Shown: positions 1 to 9,804, counted from the first letter of the stretch. The stretch: 64,000 bases of DNA from Rhodocyclaceae bacterium (GCA_028869135.1 JAGWTC010000009.1:1-64000); one strand, 5' to 3'. The notes: generated from the letters alone by a model not told the origin. Translations and numbers: made by a program.

Positions 1-10
1 GTTAAATTAA

Positions 11-379
11 ATGATCCAAATGCAATCGGTTCTGAACGTTGCCGACAATACCGGCGCACGTTCGGTGATGTGCATCAAGGTGCTGGGCGGCTCCAAGCGT
101 CGCTATGCCGGCATCGGTGATGTCATCAAGGTCAGCGTCAAGGATGCTGCACCGCGTGGTCGTGTCAAGAAGGGCGAGGTCTACAACGCCGTGGTGGTTC
201 GTACCGCCAAGGGTGTGCGTCGCTCGGATGGTTCGCTTGTCAAGTTCGACGGCAATGCCGCCGTTCTGCTGAACAACAAGCTGGAGCCGATTGGCACGCG
301 TATTTTCGGGCCGGTCACCCGTGAGCTTCGTACCGAGAAGTTCATGAAGATCGTGTCCCTGGCTCCCGAAGTTCTGTAA
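11..379 (+). CDS. rplN: 50S ribosomal protein L14
   Basis: Large-subunit protein uL14, which binds 23S rRNA near the intersubunit bridge. The 122-residue product has the family's normal length and a canonical opening ([18 protein letters not shown]), followed by the conserved C-terminal part with [12 protein letters not shown]. It is the first complete gene of the window. The order L14-L24-L5-S14-S8-L6 that follows is the classical spc operon, so rpsQ should lie just outside the left edge. The ten bases before the ATG show no clear Shine-Dalgarno sequence. Identification is secure. Confidence 0.98.
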   Translation: MIQMQSVLNVADNTGARSVMCIKVLGGSKRRYAGIGDVIKVSVKDAAPRGRVKKGEVYNAVVVRTAKGVRRSDGSLVKFDGNAAVLLNNKLEPIGTRIFGPVTRELRTEKFMKIVSLAPEVL

Positions 380-390
380 GGGGTGCACGC

Positions 391-714
391 ATGAGCGCAA
401 ACAAAATTCGCAAGGGCGACGAAGTCGTCGTCCTGACTGGCAAGGACAAGGGCAAGCGCGGCACAGTGTCGCAATGGCTGAGCGATGAGCTCGTCGTTGT
501 GGCTGGCGTTAATCGCGTCAAGAAGCATGTCAAGCCGAACCCGATGAAGGGTGAAACCGGTGGCATCGTCGAAAAAGAGATGCCGATCCAGATTTCCAAT
601 ATCGCGTTGTTCAACAAGGCCACCCAAAAGGCTGACCGTGTTGGCTTCAAGTTCCTGGACGACGGCCGCAAGGTGCGTGTGTTCAAGTCGAACGGCGAAG
701 TTGTCGACGCATAA
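391..714 (+). CDS. rplX: 50S ribosomal protein L24
   Basis: Assembly-initiating large-subunit protein uL24, 107 residues. The KOW motif region near the N-terminus ([17 protein letters not shown]) is plain, and the following [12 protein letters not shown] segment is typical of bacterial L24. It starts 11 bases after rplN stops and is followed 9 bases later by rplE, so the three are translated from one message. Length and start agree with the family. Confidence 0.98.
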   Translation: MSANKIRKGDEVVVLTGKDKGKRGTVSQWLSDELVVVAGVNRVKKHVKPNPMKGETGGIVEKEMPIQISNIALFNKATQKADRVGFKFLDDGRKVRVFKSNGEVVDA

Positions 715-723
715 GGAATAGAC

Positions 724-1263
724 ATGGCTCGCTTGCAACAATTCTACAAAGACACCGTGACCGCCGAACTGCAGAAGCAGTTCAACTACGGCTCTGTCAT
801 GGAAATCCCGCGCATCACCAAGATCACCCTGAACATGGGTGTGGGTGAGGCTGTGGGCGACAAGAAGGTGCTGGAAAACGCCGTCGCCGACATGACCAAG
901 ATCGCCGGCCAGAAGGTCGTCGTGACCAAGGCCAAGAAGGCAATCGCCGGTTTCAAGATTCGCGAAGGCTATCCGATCGGCTGCATGGTCACCCTCCGTG
1001 GTGCCACCATGTACGAATTCCTCGATCGCCTGGTCACCATCGCGCTGCCGCGTATCCGCGACTTCCGCGGTATTTCCGGCAAGGGCTTCGACGGTCGTGG
1101 TAACTACAACGTCGGTTTCAAGGAACAGATCATTTTCCCGGAAATCGAGTACGACAAGATCGATGCGCTGCGCGGTATGAACGTCAGCATTACCACCACT
1201 GCGAAGACGGACGCGGAAGCCAAGGCGCTTCTGGCCGCTTTCAAGTTCCCGTTCAAGAACTGA
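724..1263 (+). CDS. rplE: 50S ribosomal protein L5
   Basis: Protein uL5 binds 5S rRNA and the P-site side of the central protuberance. The 179-residue product carries the family hallmarks [15 protein letters not shown], the central [15 protein letters not shown] stretch and the C-terminal [16 protein letters not shown]. It sits 9 bases after rplX and 7 bases before rpsN. Nothing is unusual in length or composition. Confidence 0.98.
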   Translation: MARLQQFYKDTVTAELQKQFNYGSVMEIPRITKITLNMGVGEAVGDKKVLENAVADMTKIAGQKVVVTKAKKAIAGFKIREGYPIGCMVTLRGATMYEFLDRLVTIALPRIRDFRGISGKGFDGRGNYNVGFKEQIIFPEIEYDKIDALRGMNVSITTTAKTDAEAKALLAAFKFPFKN

Positions 1264-1270
1264 GGGAAAC

Positions 1271-1576
1271 ATGGCGAAACTTTCACTTATCAATCGTGAA
1301 GAGAAGCGTGCCAAGACGGTGGCGAAGTTTGCCGCCAAGCGCGCTGCTCTGAATGCAATCATTGACAACGCCAAGGCGTCTGACGAAGAGCGTATGGCTG
1401 CCCGCCTGAAGCTTCAATCGCTGCCGCGCGATTCCGCACCGACTCGCCAGCGCAACCGCTGTGCGCTGACCGGTCGTCCGCGTGGTGTTTTCCGTAAGTT
1501 CGGTCTGGGTCGTTTGAAGCTGCGCGATATTGCTATGCGCGGCGAAATCCCAGGCATGACCAAGGCCAGCTGGTAA
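1271..1576 (+). CDS. rpsN: 30S ribosomal protein S14, zinc-free form
   Basis: Small-subunit head protein uS14, 101 residues. This is the long, zinc-independent (C-minus) form: the region that holds a CxxC pair in zinc-type S14 reads [14 protein letters not shown], with a single cysteine. The C-terminus [17 protein letters not shown] is characteristic. It is placed inside the spc operon between rplE and rpsH with 7- and 12-base gaps. S4 and L36 in the same operon keep their zinc ligands, so the operon mixes both types. Confidence 0.97.
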   Translation: MAKLSLINREEKRAKTVAKFAAKRAALNAIIDNAKASDEERMAARLKLQSLPRDSAPTRQRNRCALTGRPRGVFRKFGLGRLKLRDIAMRGEIPGMTKASW

Positions 1577-1588
1577 GGAGATCGAAGA

Positions 1589-1984
1589 ATGAGTATGACT
1601 GATCCGATCGCCGATATGCTGACCCGTATCCGCAATGCACAGATGGCCGACAAGGCTGCTGTCACCATGCCTTCGTCCAAGCTCAAGGTGTCGATCGCCA
1701 AGGTGCTGAAGGATGAGGGTTATATCGACGACTTCGCCGTCCGTGAAAACGGCGGTTTGTCCGAGCTCGATATCGCGCTGAAGTACTACGCTGGCCGTCC
1801 GGTCATCGAGCGCATCGAGCGTGTTTCCAAGCCTGGTCTGCGTGTGTACAAGGGTGCGAACGATCTGCCCCGCGTCATGAACGGCCTGGGTATCGCCATC
1901 GTCTCCACCCCCAAGGGTGTGATGACCGATCGCAAGGCTCGTGCCGGCAATGTCGGCGGCGAAGTCCTCTGCGTCGTGGCGTAA
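1589..1984 (+). CDS. rpsH: 30S ribosomal protein S8
   Basis: uS8 binds helix 21 of 16S rRNA and in E. coli is the translational repressor of the spc operon. The 131-residue protein begins [18 protein letters not shown] and ends with the conserved GGEVLCVVA. The AAGGAG Shine-Dalgarno lies at the end of rpsN. I looked for the S8 autoregulatory hairpin known from E. coli near rplE but cannot assert it here from sequence alone. Confidence 0.98.
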   Translation: MSMTDPIADMLTRIRNAQMADKAAVTMPSSKLKVSIAKVLKDEGYIDDFAVRENGGLSELDIALKYYAGRPVIERIERVSKPGLRVYKGANDLPRVMNGLGIAIVSTPKGVMTDRKARAGNVGGEVLCVVA

Positions 1985-1996
1985 GGAGGTTAGACA

Positions 1997-2530
1997 ATGT
2001 CACGCGTTGCAAAATATCCCGTTGAGTTGCCGAAGGGTGTTGATTTCAGCATCGCCGGCGGTCAAATCACCGTCAAGGGCCCGCTGGGCTCGCTGACCCA
2101 GCCGATGCTGCCTTCTGTCGTCATCGAAAAGGAAGGCGAGTCGCTGCAGGTCAAGGCCGCTGAAGGTACCGTTGATGGCGGCGCCATGTCCGGCACCCAG
2201 CGCGCACTGCTGAACAACATGGTCACCGGCGTGACCAAGGGCTTCGAGCGCAAGCTGACCCTGGTTGGCGTGGGTTATCGTGCCCAGGCTCAGGGCAGCA
2301 AGCTGAATCTGACCCTTGGTTTCTCGCATCCGGTGGTGCACGACATGCCTGAAGGCATCAAGGTCGAGACTCCGAGCCAGACCGAGATCATCATCAAGGG
2401 CATCAACAAGCAAGTGGTTGGCCAGGTGGCTGCCGATGTTCGCGCGTATCGCGCGCCGGAACCCTACAAGGGCAAGGGCGTTCGTTACTCCGACGAAACG
2501 GTTGTCATCAAGGAAACCAAGAAGAAGTAA
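1997..2530 (+). CDS. rplF: 50S ribosomal protein L6
   Basis: uL6 sits near the factor-binding region of the 50S subunit. At 177 residues it has the two-repeat fold of the family, with the second-repeat signature [11 protein letters not shown] near the C-terminus and the basic tail KETKKK. A strong AAGGAGG sequence precedes the ATG. Gaps to rpsH and rplR are both 12 bases. Confidence 0.98.
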   Translation: MSRVAKYPVELPKGVDFSIAGGQITVKGPLGSLTQPMLPSVVIEKEGESLQVKAAEGTVDGGAMSGTQRALLNNMVTGVTKGFERKLTLVGVGYRAQAQGSKLNLTLGFSHPVVHDMPEGIKVETPSQTEIIIKGINKQVVGQVAADVRAYRAPEPYKGKGVRYSDETVVIKETKKK

Positions 2531-2542
2531 GGGCGAGAGATC

Positions 2543-2896
2543 ATGGACAAAAAAGAAACCCGTCTGCGCCGCGCGCGCAGGACCCGCCTCAAGATCGCCG
2601 AGCTCAAGATGGCCCGTCTGGCGGTGCATCGCACCAACAGCCACATCTACGCCCAGATCTTCTCCGGTTGCGGCACGCAAGTGCTGGCTTCTGCTTCCAC
2701 CGCCGAACAGGCAGTGAGCGCCCAGGTGGCCAACGGTGGCAATGTCGCTGCCGCTACCGTGATTGGCAAGCTGATTGCCGAACGCGCCAAGGCCAAGGGT
2801 GTGGAAGAAGTTGCCTTCGACCGTTCCGGTTTCCGTTACCACGGTCGCGTCAAGGCGCTGGCCGAAGCTGCCCGCGAAGGCGGCCTCAAGTTCTAA
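2543..2896 (+). CDS. rplR: 50S ribosomal protein L18
   Basis: uL18 binds 5S rRNA together with L5. The 117-residue protein has the basic N-terminus ([17 protein letters not shown]) and the C-terminal [22 protein letters not shown] block that defines the family. It is spaced 12 bases from both neighbours in the operon. Identification rests on these motifs and on position. Confidence 0.98.
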   Translation: MDKKETRLRRARRTRLKIAELKMARLAVHRTNSHIYAQIFSGCGTQVLASASTAEQAVSAQVANGGNVAAATVIGKLIAERAKAKGVEEVAFDRSGFRYHGRVKALAEAAREGGLKF

Positions 2897-2908
2897 GCGA
2901 GAGCAATT

Positions 2909-3436
2909 ATGGCTAAACCGCAAAACAAGAAGCAACAGCAAGGTCAGGAAGAACGCGACGACGGCTTGCGCGAGAAGATGGTTGCGATCAACCGTGTCAC
3001 CAAGGTGGTGAAGGGTGGTCGTATCATGGGCTTCGCAGCACTGACCGTGGTTGGCGATGGCGATGGTGCTGTCGGCATGGGCAAGGGCAAGTCCCGCGAA
3101 GTGCCGGTTGCCGTGCAAAAGGCGATGGACGAAGCCCGTCGCAAGATGAACAAGGTCAACCTCAAGTCCGGTACGCTGCAACATACCGTGACCGGCAAGC
3201 ACGGCGCTGCCGTGGTGCTGATGCAACCGGCGTCGCCGGGTACCGGCATCATCGCCGGTGGCCCGATGCGCGCCGTGTTCGAAGTCATGGGCGTGACCGA
3301 CGTTGTGGCCAAGTGCCTGGGTTCGACCAACCCGTACAACGTGGTTCGTGCCACGCTGAACGGTCTGTTCAACACCAGCACCCCGTCGGAAATTGCCGCC
3401 AAGCGCGGCAAGACCGTCGCCGACATTCTGGAGTAA
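2909..3436 (+). CDS. rpsE: 30S ribosomal protein S5
   Basis: uS5 contributes to decoding accuracy and the mRNA entry helicase. The 175-residue sequence holds the double-stranded RNA-binding part ([18 protein letters not shown]) and the C-terminal domain with PAPGTGI-like residues ([17 protein letters not shown]). It overlaps nothing; rpmD starts 4 bases after the stop. Normal length and composition. Confidence 0.98.
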   Translation: MAKPQNKKQQQGQEERDDGLREKMVAINRVTKVVKGGRIMGFAALTVVGDGDGAVGMGKGKSREVPVAVQKAMDEARRKMNKVNLKSGTLQHTVTGKHGAAVVLMQPASPGTGIIAGGPMRAVFEVMGVTDVVAKCLGSTNPYNVVRATLNGLFNTSTPSEIAAKRGKTVADILE

Positions 3437-3440
3437 GACC

Positions 3441-3623
3441 ATGGCTGACAAGAAGATCAAGGTCACGCTCGTCAAGAGCCTGATCGGTACCAAGCAGGAC
3501 CACCGCGCCACCGTGCGCGGCTTGGGTCTGCGCAAGCTGAACACCAGCGCCGTTCTGGAAGACACGCCGGCAGTTCGCGGCATGATCCACAAGGTCGCTT
3601 ACCTGGTGAAGGTTGAGGGTTAA
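3441..3623 (+). CDS. rpmD: 50S ribosomal protein L30
   Basis: uL30, 60 residues, opens [16 protein letters not shown] and holds the usual [17 protein letters not shown] core. A longer in-frame reading starting upstream inside rpsE is possible, but the ATG at 3441 follows a GGAG sequence (3430-3433) and gives the family's standard length. It stops 3 bases before rplO, which implies tight translational coupling. Confidence 0.97.
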   Translation: MADKKIKVTLVKSLIGTKQDHRATVRGLGLRKLNTSAVLEDTPAVRGMIHKVAYLVKVEG

Positions 3624-3626
3624 GAC

Positions 3627-4064
3627 ATGGAACTGAATACTATCAAGCCTGCTGAAGGCGCAACGCACGCCAAGAAGCGTGTCGGTCGCGGCATCGGCAG
3701 CGGCCTGGGCAAGACTGCCGGTCGCGGCCACAAGGGTCAGAAGTCTCGCGCCGGTGGTTTCCACAAGGTCGGCTTCGAGGGCGGTCAAATGCCGCTGGCC
3801 CGTCGTCTGCCGAAGCGCGGTTTCGTTTCGCTGGTCGCCGGTCGCAACGTCGAAGTGCGCCTGTCGGAAATCGAGAAGCTGCCGGTCGAACAGATCGATC
3901 TGCTGACGCTGAAGCAGGCAGGGGTGATTCCTGCTGACGCACTGTCGGCCAAGGTGATCCTGTCGGGCAACTTGACCAAGAAGGTCACGTTGCGCGGCGT
4001 GGGCGCCACCAAGGGTGCCAAGGCTGCTATCGAAGCAGTCGGCGGCAGCGTTGCAGCTGAGTAA
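3627..4064 (+). CDS. rplO: 50S ribosomal protein L15
   Basis: uL15, 145 residues, has the glycine-rich, basic N-terminal extension ([19 protein letters not shown]) that threads into 23S rRNA, followed by the [18 protein letters not shown] signature. It lies between rpmD and secY, as in most proteobacteria. The reading frame is intact and the length is normal. Confidence 0.98.
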   Translation: MELNTIKPAEGATHAKKRVGRGIGSGLGKTAGRGHKGQKSRAGGFHKVGFEGGQMPLARRLPKRGFVSLVAGRNVEVRLSEIEKLPVEQIDLLTLKQAGVIPADALSAKVILSGNLTKKVTLRGVGATKGAKAAIEAVGGSVAAE

Positions 4065-4083
4065 GTAACAAAGGTAAGCGTTC

Positions 4084-5415
<1,332 letters not shown>

Positions 5416-5423
5416 AAAGGTTT

Positions 5424-5642
5424 ATGTCGAAGGAAGATGTGATTGAAATGCAGGGCGAGGTTGTTGAAAACCTCCCCAATGCGACATTCAGGGTTAAGTT
5501 GGAAAACGGGCACATTGTGCTCGGACATATCTCCGGAAAAATGCGCATGCACTACATCCGTATTCTTCCAGGCGACAAAGTAACGGTTCAACTGACGCCG
5601 TATGACCTGACCAAAGGTCGTATCGTTTTCAGAGTCAAGTAA
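5424..5642 (+). CDS. infA: Translation initiation factor IF-1
   Basis: 72-residue OB-fold protein that binds the ribosomal A site during initiation. It starts [15 protein letters not shown] and ends GRIVFRVK, both standard. A longer open frame extends back into secY, but the ATG at 5424, preceded by AAAAGG, gives exactly the family length. It is followed by an unusually long 147-base gap before rpmJ. Confidence 0.97.
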   Translation: MSKEDVIEMQGEVVENLPNATFRVKLENGHIVLGHISGKMRMHYIRILPGDKVTVQLTPYDLTKGRIVFRVK

Positions 5643-5691
5643 GTTAAGTAGTAGGTGGAGCGGATAGCCCCGTTCCAGGAATTGTTCGAAA

Positions 5692-5746
5692 CCTGCTCCC
5701 TCAGCAGGCGGAGAAAAGCGCAAGGGGTGGCTGCCCCCGAGCACCC
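5692..5746 (+). other. Hairpins in the infA-rpmJ spacer
   Basis: The 147-base spacer contains two short inverted repeats: CCTGCT/AGCAGG (5692-5708), and GGGTG/CACCC (5725-5746), whose stem continues by two pairs past a bulged G. No T-run follows either, so these do not look like intrinsic terminators. Most other spacers of this operon are 3-19 bases, so this region probably folds in the mRNA; function unknown. Confidence 0.45.
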
Positions 5747-5789
5747 GGGCAACCGGGGTCGAGTTATAAAGATGTAACCGGAGACAATC

Positions 5790-5903
5790 ATGAAAGTTCT
5801 GGCTTCAGTAAAGTGCATTTGCCGCAATTGCAAGATTATTCGGCGTAATCGCGTGGTTCGCGTGATCTGCACTGATCCGCGCCACAAGCAGCGTCAAGGT
5901 TGA
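5790..5903 (+). CDS. rpmJ: 50S ribosomal protein L36, zinc-type
   Basis: Very small protein bL36, 37 residues. It starts [17 protein letters not shown] and ends RHKQRQG. Cys11, Cys14, Cys27 and His32 form the expected CCCH zinc site; an extra Cys9 is present. A GGAGA sequence lies 5 bases before the ATG. It follows infA, as in most bacteria, and precedes rpsM by 64 bases. Confidence 0.95.
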   Translation: MKVLASVKCICRNCKIIRRNRVVRVICTDPRHKQRQG

Positions 5904-5967
5904 CGCAATTTAGTGACCTGCGATATACTCGCGGGTTTTCCGTTCCACCGATTAGGGTGACCTAGTT

Positions 5968-6333
5968 ATGGCCCGCATCGCAGGCGTCAATATTCCGAAT
6001 CATCAGCATGCTGAAATCGCTCTGACCGCGATTTTCGGCGTCGGCCGCACCCGCGCACAGAAGATCTGTGACGCAGCCGGTGTCGTTCGTTCCAACAAAA
6101 TCAAAGATCTCACCGATGCTCAACTCGAGCGTCTGCGTGAGGAAGTGGCCAAGTTCACCGTCGAAGGTGATCTGCGTCGTGAAGTCACGATGAGCATCAA
6201 GCGCCTGATGGACCTGGGCTGCTACCGTGGTCTTCGCCATCGTCGCGGCCTGCCGTGCCGCGGCCAACGTACCCGCACGAATGCTCGTACCCGCAAGGGC
6301 CCGCGCAAGTCGATCGCTGGCGCCAAGAAGTAA
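5968..6333 (+). CDS. rpsM: 30S ribosomal protein S13
   Basis: uS13 of the 30S head, contacting the P-site tRNA and forming intersubunit bridges. The 121-residue product begins [19 protein letters not shown] and has the C-terminal [19 protein letters not shown] signature plus a basic tail. It is the first gene of the alpha-operon portion (S13-S11-S4-RpoA-L17), in the usual order. The upstream 64 bases are where S4 represses translation in E. coli; an equivalent pseudoknot is possible but not shown. Confidence 0.98.
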   Translation: MARIAGVNIPNHQHAEIALTAIFGVGRTRAQKICDAAGVVRSNKIKDLTDAQLERLREEVAKFTVEGDLRREVTMSIKRLMDLGCYRGLRHRRGLPCRGQRTRTNARTRKGPRKSIAGAKK

Positions 6334-6348
6334 TCAGGAACCATAAAC

Positions 6349-6738
6349 ATGGCAAAGACTGCTGCTAAAGTCCGCAAGAAGGTCAAGAAGAACGTAGCCG
6401 AAGGTATCGCTCACGTTCACGCTTCCTTCAACAACACCATCATCACCATCACCGACCGTCAGGGCAACGCGCTGTCGTGGGCAACCTCGGGCGGCGCCGG
6501 CTTCAAGGGCTCGCGCAAGAGCACCCCGTTTGCCGCGCAGGTCGCTGCTGAAGCTGCCGGCAAGGCCGCTCAAGAGTGTGGTGTCAAGAACCTCGAAGTG
6601 CGCATCAAGGGCCCCGGCCCGGGTCGCGAATCGGCGGTGCGTGCTCTGAATGCCCTGGGCATGAAGATCACCAGCATTACCGACATCACCCCGATTCCCC
6701 ACAACGGATGCCGGCCGCCCAAGCGCCGCCGCATCTAA
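6349..6738 (+). CDS. rpsK: 30S ribosomal protein S11
   Basis: uS11 of the 30S platform, 129 residues. It contains the [19 protein letters not shown] motif and ends with the conserved [13 protein letters not shown], which carries an isoaspartate-forming Asn-Gly in E. coli. It lies 15 bases after rpsM and 15 bases before rpsD. All features are standard for the family. Confidence 0.98.
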   Translation: MAKTAAKVRKKVKKNVAEGIAHVHASFNNTIITITDRQGNALSWATSGGAGFKGSRKSTPFAAQVAAEAAGKAAQECGVKNLEVRIKGPGPGRESAVRALNALGMKITSITDITPIPHNGCRPPKRRRI

Positions 6739-6753
6739 TCAGGAGACGTACAA

Positions 6754-7383
6754 GTGGCCCGCAATCTAGACGCCAAGTGCCGTCAATGCCGCCGTGAGGG
6801 CGAGAAGCTGTTCCTCAAGGGCGAGAAGTGTTTTACCGATAAATGCGCCATCGAGCGCCGCAGCTACGCCCCTGGCCAACATGGCCAGAAGTCGGGCGCC
6901 CGCCTGTCCGGTTACGGTCAGCAGCTGCGTGAGAAGCAAAAGATCCGCCGTACCTACGGCGTGCTCGAAGGTCAGTTCCGTCGCGCGTTCGCTGAAGCTG
7001 AACGCAAGAAGGGCCAGACCGGCGAAAACCTGCTGCAACTGCTTGAGTCGCGCCTGGACACCGTTGCCTATCGTATGGGCTTTGGTGCTTCCCGTGCCGA
7101 ATCGCGCCAGATCGTTCGCCACAACGGCGTGCTGGTCAACGGCAAGCGTGTAAATATTCCGTCGTACTCGGTCCGTCCTGGCGACGTGGTCGAACTGACC
7201 GAAGCCGCTCGTGGTCATCTGCGCACCAAGGCTGCCCTCGAAGCTGCCGACTCGCGTGGTTTCCCCGAATGGGTCAGTGTTGATGTGAAGAGTGCCAAGG
7301 GCACCTTCAAGGCCTTGCCGCAACGCGCCGAGCTTTCCTCGTCGCTGAACGAAGGCCTCGTGGTCGAACTTTACTCGCGCTAA
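6754..7383 (+). CDS. rpsD: 30S ribosomal protein S4, four-cysteine form
   Basis: uS4 nucleates 30S assembly and represses the alpha operon in E. coli. The 209-residue protein starts at a GTG with AGGAG upstream. Its N-terminus carries Cys9, Cys12, Cys26 and Cys31 (CX2C...CX4C), the zinc-finger arrangement known from Thermus S4 and absent in E. coli S4. The S4 RNA-binding domain follows at about residues 95-160 ([20 protein letters not shown]). The body is otherwise normal. Confidence 0.97.
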   Translation: MARNLDAKCRQCRREGEKLFLKGEKCFTDKCAIERRSYAPGQHGQKSGARLSGYGQQLREKQKIRRTYGVLEGQFRRAFAEAERKKGQTGENLLQLLESRLDTVAYRMGFGASRAESRQIVRHNGVLVNGKRVNIPSYSVRPGDVVELTEAARGHLRTKAALEAADSRGFPEWVSVDVKSAKGTFKALPQRAELSSSLNEGLVVELYSR

Positions 7384-7393
7384 TCCGAATGTG

Positions 7394-7427
7394 ACGGGCG
7401 ATACGGGCTGAAAGCCCGTGTCGCCGT
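7394..7427 (+). other. Strong hairpin between rpsD and rpoA
   Basis: An inverted repeat with arms of 16 and 15 bases (ACGGGCGATACGGGCT pairing with AGCCCGTGTCGCCGT, one bulge and one G-T pair) closes a GAA loop. It lies 23 bases upstream of the rpoA ATG. It lacks a T-run, so processing, transcript stability or translational control of rpoA is more likely than termination. Confidence 0.6.
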
Positions 7428-7450
7428 TGCTATTTAACGAAGGAATGCAG

Positions 7451-8431
7451 ATGCAAAGCAGTGCTCTTCTGAAACCGCGCATCATTGACGTACAAACCCT
7501 CTCGCCGGTTCATGCCCGTGTGGTCATGGAACCGTTCGAGCGTGGCTACGGCCACACCCTCGGCAACGCGCTGCGTCGCATTCTTCTGTCTTCGCTGCCC
7601 GGCGCAGCCGTGACGGAAGTTTCGATCGACGGCGTGCTGCACGAGTACTCGACTCTCGATGGCGTCCGCGAAGACGTCGTTGACATCCTGCTGAACCTCA
7701 AGGGTGTCGTATTCAAGCTGCAGAACCGCAGCGAAGTTCAACTGACGCTGGCCCGTGACGGCGAAGGCGTGGTCAAGGCCGGCGACATCGAACTGCCGCA
7801 CGACGTTGAAATTATCAATCCGGATCACGTGATTGCTCACGTCGCCCCGGGCGGCAAGCTGAACGTCACCCTGACGGTCGAAACCGGCCGTGGTTACGTG
7901 CCGGCCAACACCCGCCCGCAGGACAAGGAAAGCAAGGCCATCGGCCGCATCCTGCTGGATGCTTCCTACAGCCCGGTGCGTCGCGTCAGCTACGCTGTCG
8001 AATCGGCTCGCGTTGAACAGCGTACCGACCTCGACAAGCTGATCATCGACATCGAGACCAGCGGTGCCGTGGATCCGGAAGAATCGATCCGCCACTCTGC
8101 CCGTCTGCTGATGGAGCAACTGTCGGCCTTCGCTGACCTGGAAGGCACCCCGTCGGCGCCGGAAGCCAAGACCACCACCACCGTGGATCCGGTCCTGCTG
8201 CGCCCGGTCGACGATCTGGAACTGACCGTGCGCTCGGCCAACTGCCTCAAGGCCGAGAACATCTACTACATCGGCGACCTGATCCAGCGCACCGAAACCG
8301 AGCTGCTCAAGACCCCGAACCTGGGTCGCAAGTCGCTCAACGAAATCAAGGAAGTCCTCGCTTCGCGCGGCCTGACCCTTGGCATGAAGCTCGAGAACTG
8401 GCCGCCGGCTGGTCTCGAAAAGATGGGCTGA
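7451..8431 (+). CDS. rpoA: RNA polymerase alpha subunit
   Basis: Alpha subunit of RNA polymerase, 326 residues. The N-terminal dimerisation domain has [21 protein letters not shown], and the C-terminal domain (from about residue 245) has [14 protein letters not shown] and [12 protein letters not shown] for UP-element and activator contacts. I chose the ATG at 7451 because AAGGA (7440-7444) sits 6 bases upstream; an ATG at 7445 is too close to it, and the more upstream frame lacks a site. The gene closes the alpha operon with rplQ. Confidence 0.97.
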   Translation: MQSSALLKPRIIDVQTLSPVHARVVMEPFERGYGHTLGNALRRILLSSLPGAAVTEVSIDGVLHEYSTLDGVREDVVDILLNLKGVVFKLQNRSEVQLTLARDGEGVVKAGDIELPHDVEIINPDHVIAHVAPGGKLNVTLTVETGRGYVPANTRPQDKESKAIGRILLDASYSPVRRVSYAVESARVEQRTDLDKLIIDIETSGAVDPEESIRHSARLLMEQLSAFADLEGTPSAPEAKTTTTVDPVLLRPVDDLELTVRSANCLKAENIYYIGDLIQRTETELLKTPNLGRKSLNEIKEVLASRGLTLGMKLENWPPAGLEKMG

Positions 8432-8458
8432 ACGTAGTTCAGACCAGTTTTCAGTGAA

Positions 8459-8574
8459 GACTAACCTTCACAGGTTAGTCGGAACTAAAAGATGGGCCGT
8501 TGAGTTTTCAACGGCCCGTTTATCAACCAAACAACAATAACGATTAACCGATCACTTGCATTGCGCGGTGATCG
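8459..8574 (+). other. Three consecutive hairpins in the rpoA-rplQ spacer
   Basis: The 163-base spacer contains GACTAACC/GGTTAGTC (8459-8480), a perfect 10-bp stem GGGCCGTTGA/TCAACGGCCC with a GTTT loop (8494-8517), and CGATCAC/GTGATCG (8549-8574). The second resembles an intrinsic terminator, but only GTTTATC follows it. The third ends just before the rplQ ribosome-binding site (AAAAAAGGAAA). Partial termination or uncoupling of rplQ from rpoA is plausible. Confidence 0.55.
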
Positions 8575-8594
8575 CATAAAAAAGGAAATAGAAA

Positions 8595-8987
8595 ATGCGT
8601 CACGGAAACGGACTCCGCAAGCTCAACCGCACCAGCGCCCACCGTCAGGCAATGCTGCGCAACATGGCCAACTCGCTGCTGCGTCACGAAGCCATCAAGA
8701 CCACCCTGCCGAAGGCCAAGGAACTGCGCCGCGTCGTCGAGCCGCTGATCACCCTGGGCAAGAAGCCGAGCCTGGCCAACCGCCGCCTGGCTTTTGACCG
8801 CACCCGCGATCGCGAAATGGTCGTCAAGCTGTTCGACGTGCTGGGCCCGCGCTTTGCCACCCGCAACGGCGGTTACCTGCGCATCCTGAAGATGGGCTTC
8901 CGCCAGGGCGACAACGCGCCGATGGCCTACGTCGAGCTGCTCGACCGTCCGGAAGAAACCGAAGCAGTTGAAGTTGCCGGCGAGTAA
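8595..8987 (+). CDS. rplQ: 50S ribosomal protein L17
   Basis: bL17 near the polypeptide exit tunnel, 130 residues. It opens [21 protein letters not shown], the family signature, and continues with [18 protein letters not shown]. The AAAGGAAATAG upstream provides the ribosome site. It is the last gene of the operon and is followed by a strong terminator. Confidence 0.98.
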   Translation: MRHGNGLRKLNRTSAHRQAMLRNMANSLLRHEAIKTTLPKAKELRRVVEPLITLGKKPSLANRRLAFDRTRDREMVVKLFDVLGPRFATRNGGYLRILKMGFRQGDNAPMAYVELLDRPEETEAVEVAGE

Positions 8988-9007
8988 GTCGTCTGTAATT
9001 AATGCAT

Positions 9008-9035
9008 AAAAAAGCCGGCGCAAGCCGGCTTTTTT
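9008..9035 (+). terminator. Intrinsic terminator of the ribosomal operon
   Basis: Perfect stem GCCGGC/GCCGGC with a GCAA loop, flanked by six A on the left and six T on the right. It lies 21 bases after rplQ stops and marks the end of the spc/alpha transcription unit. Confidence 0.9.
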
Positions 9036-9037
9036 AT

Positions 9038-9045
9038 TGTCGACA
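9038..9045. promoter_or_regulatory. Candidate activator site upstream of the PEP-CTERM gene
   Basis: The 8-bp palindrome TGTCGACA is centred about 65 bp upstream of the -24 GG of the candidate sigma-54 promoter. A sequence one mismatch from the IHF consensus (9075-9087, minus strand AATCAAATCACTG) lies between them. The same TGTC..GACA core recurs upstream of the second sigma-54-like promoter at 32577-32586. It is a candidate enhancer site; no binding protein is proven. Confidence 0.35.
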
Positions 9046-9104
9046 CATTTGACAAAGACGCTGATGGTGATGTTCAGTGATTTGATTTTAAAGGGAAATA
9101 AATC

Positions 9105-9120
9105 TGGCATGCCGCGTGCT
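9105..9120 (+). promoter_or_regulatory. Candidate sigma-54 promoter
   Basis: TGGCATGCCGCGTGCT matches the sigma-54 consensus TGGCACG-N4-TTGCW at 10 of 12 informative positions, with the GG and GC dinucleotides at exact spacing. Transcription would start near 9131, leaving a 36-base leader before the ATG at 9167. It fits the known control of PEP-CTERM genes by RpoN-dependent regulators in related floc-forming bacteria. Confidence 0.6.
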
Positions 9121-9166
9121 AAAGCATCCGCGCCGTCTCCCCAACGATGCTTTCAAGAGGTAAGCC

Positions 9167-9751
9167 ATGAAATCAAAACTATTCGCTGTCGTCTCCGCCG
9201 CGGTTCTCACGGCGCTGTCCTTTAATGCGTCGGCCGGTCCGATCAATTACGGCACCCCGGGCACGCAAAATCTTGCCACTTACACATTCACCGCTGCCAG
9301 CACCGGCAATGTCCGCGCCTATTTTTATGGTTCGGATGCTGGCTACGACAGCAATCTGAGCCTGCTCGTCAATGGCGCCGAGGCCGGTCCGACGGGGCTG
9401 CCCAACCACGCTACGCCGGTGGGCGGCATGCTGGATTTCGGCAACTTCAATGCCGGAGACACCCTGGTCTTCCGTCTGAATGTTCTGAACACCGGCTCGC
9501 AATGGTATTCGGACGCCTCGCTCAATGCCGACCATCTGAACCACGTCTATTCGACCAACTATGACGGCGACCTCCTGATCCCGGCGGGCACGCTGGTCGG
9601 TTTCGAGGATATGGGCGGCGGCGGTGATTTCGACTACAACGACATTCTGTTCGTGTTCGTGAATGTCGCCGAGGTTCCCGAGCCGGTTTCAGCGCTGCTG
9701 CTGGGCGCCGGCCTGGTCGGCGCCGCTGCGGTGCGTCGCCGCAAGGTCTGA
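9167..9751 (+). CDS. PEP-CTERM sorting-domain exported protein
   Basis: A 194-residue secreted protein. Residues 1-23 form a signal peptide (MKSKLFAVVSAAVLTALSFNASA). The C-terminus has the PEP-CTERM signal: a VPEP motif, a hydrophobic stretch and an RRRK tail, recognised by an exosortase in species that export exopolysaccharide. Just before it, FEDMGGGGDFDYNDILF resembles the DUF4114-type motif common in such proteins. Ribosome site AGAGG, 6-10 bases before the ATG. No exosortase is encoded in the window. It stands alone between two terminators, so it is probably transcribed from its own candidate sigma-54 promoter. Confidence 0.88.
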   Translation: MKSKLFAVVSAAVLTALSFNASAGPINYGTPGTQNLATYTFTAASTGNVRAYFYGSDAGYDSNLSLLVNGAEAGPTGLPNHATPVGGMLDFGNFNAGDTLVFRLNVLNTGSQWYSDASLNADHLNHVYSTNYDGDLLIPAGTLVGFEDMGGGGDFDYNDILFVFVNVAEVPEPVSALLLGAGLVGAAAVRRRKV

Positions 9752-9774
9752 CTGGGCTTGTGTTGAAGTAGCTC

Positions 9775-9796
9775 AACGCCCCGAGAGGGGCGTTTT
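9775..9796. terminator. Bidirectional terminator between the PEP-CTERM gene and the ABC exporter
   Basis: Stem AACGCCCC/GGGGCGTT with a GAGA loop and T residues on the plus side. It separates two convergent genes and may serve both, although the run on the minus side is short. Confidence 0.75.
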
Positions 9797-9804
9797 GCAT
9801 TCGG

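Noticed and set aside
2000-3592. Long minus-strand open frame opposite rplF-rpmD (530 codons)
   Set aside because: It is the complement of highly conserved ribosomal genes in high-GC DNA and has no ribosome site or family motif.
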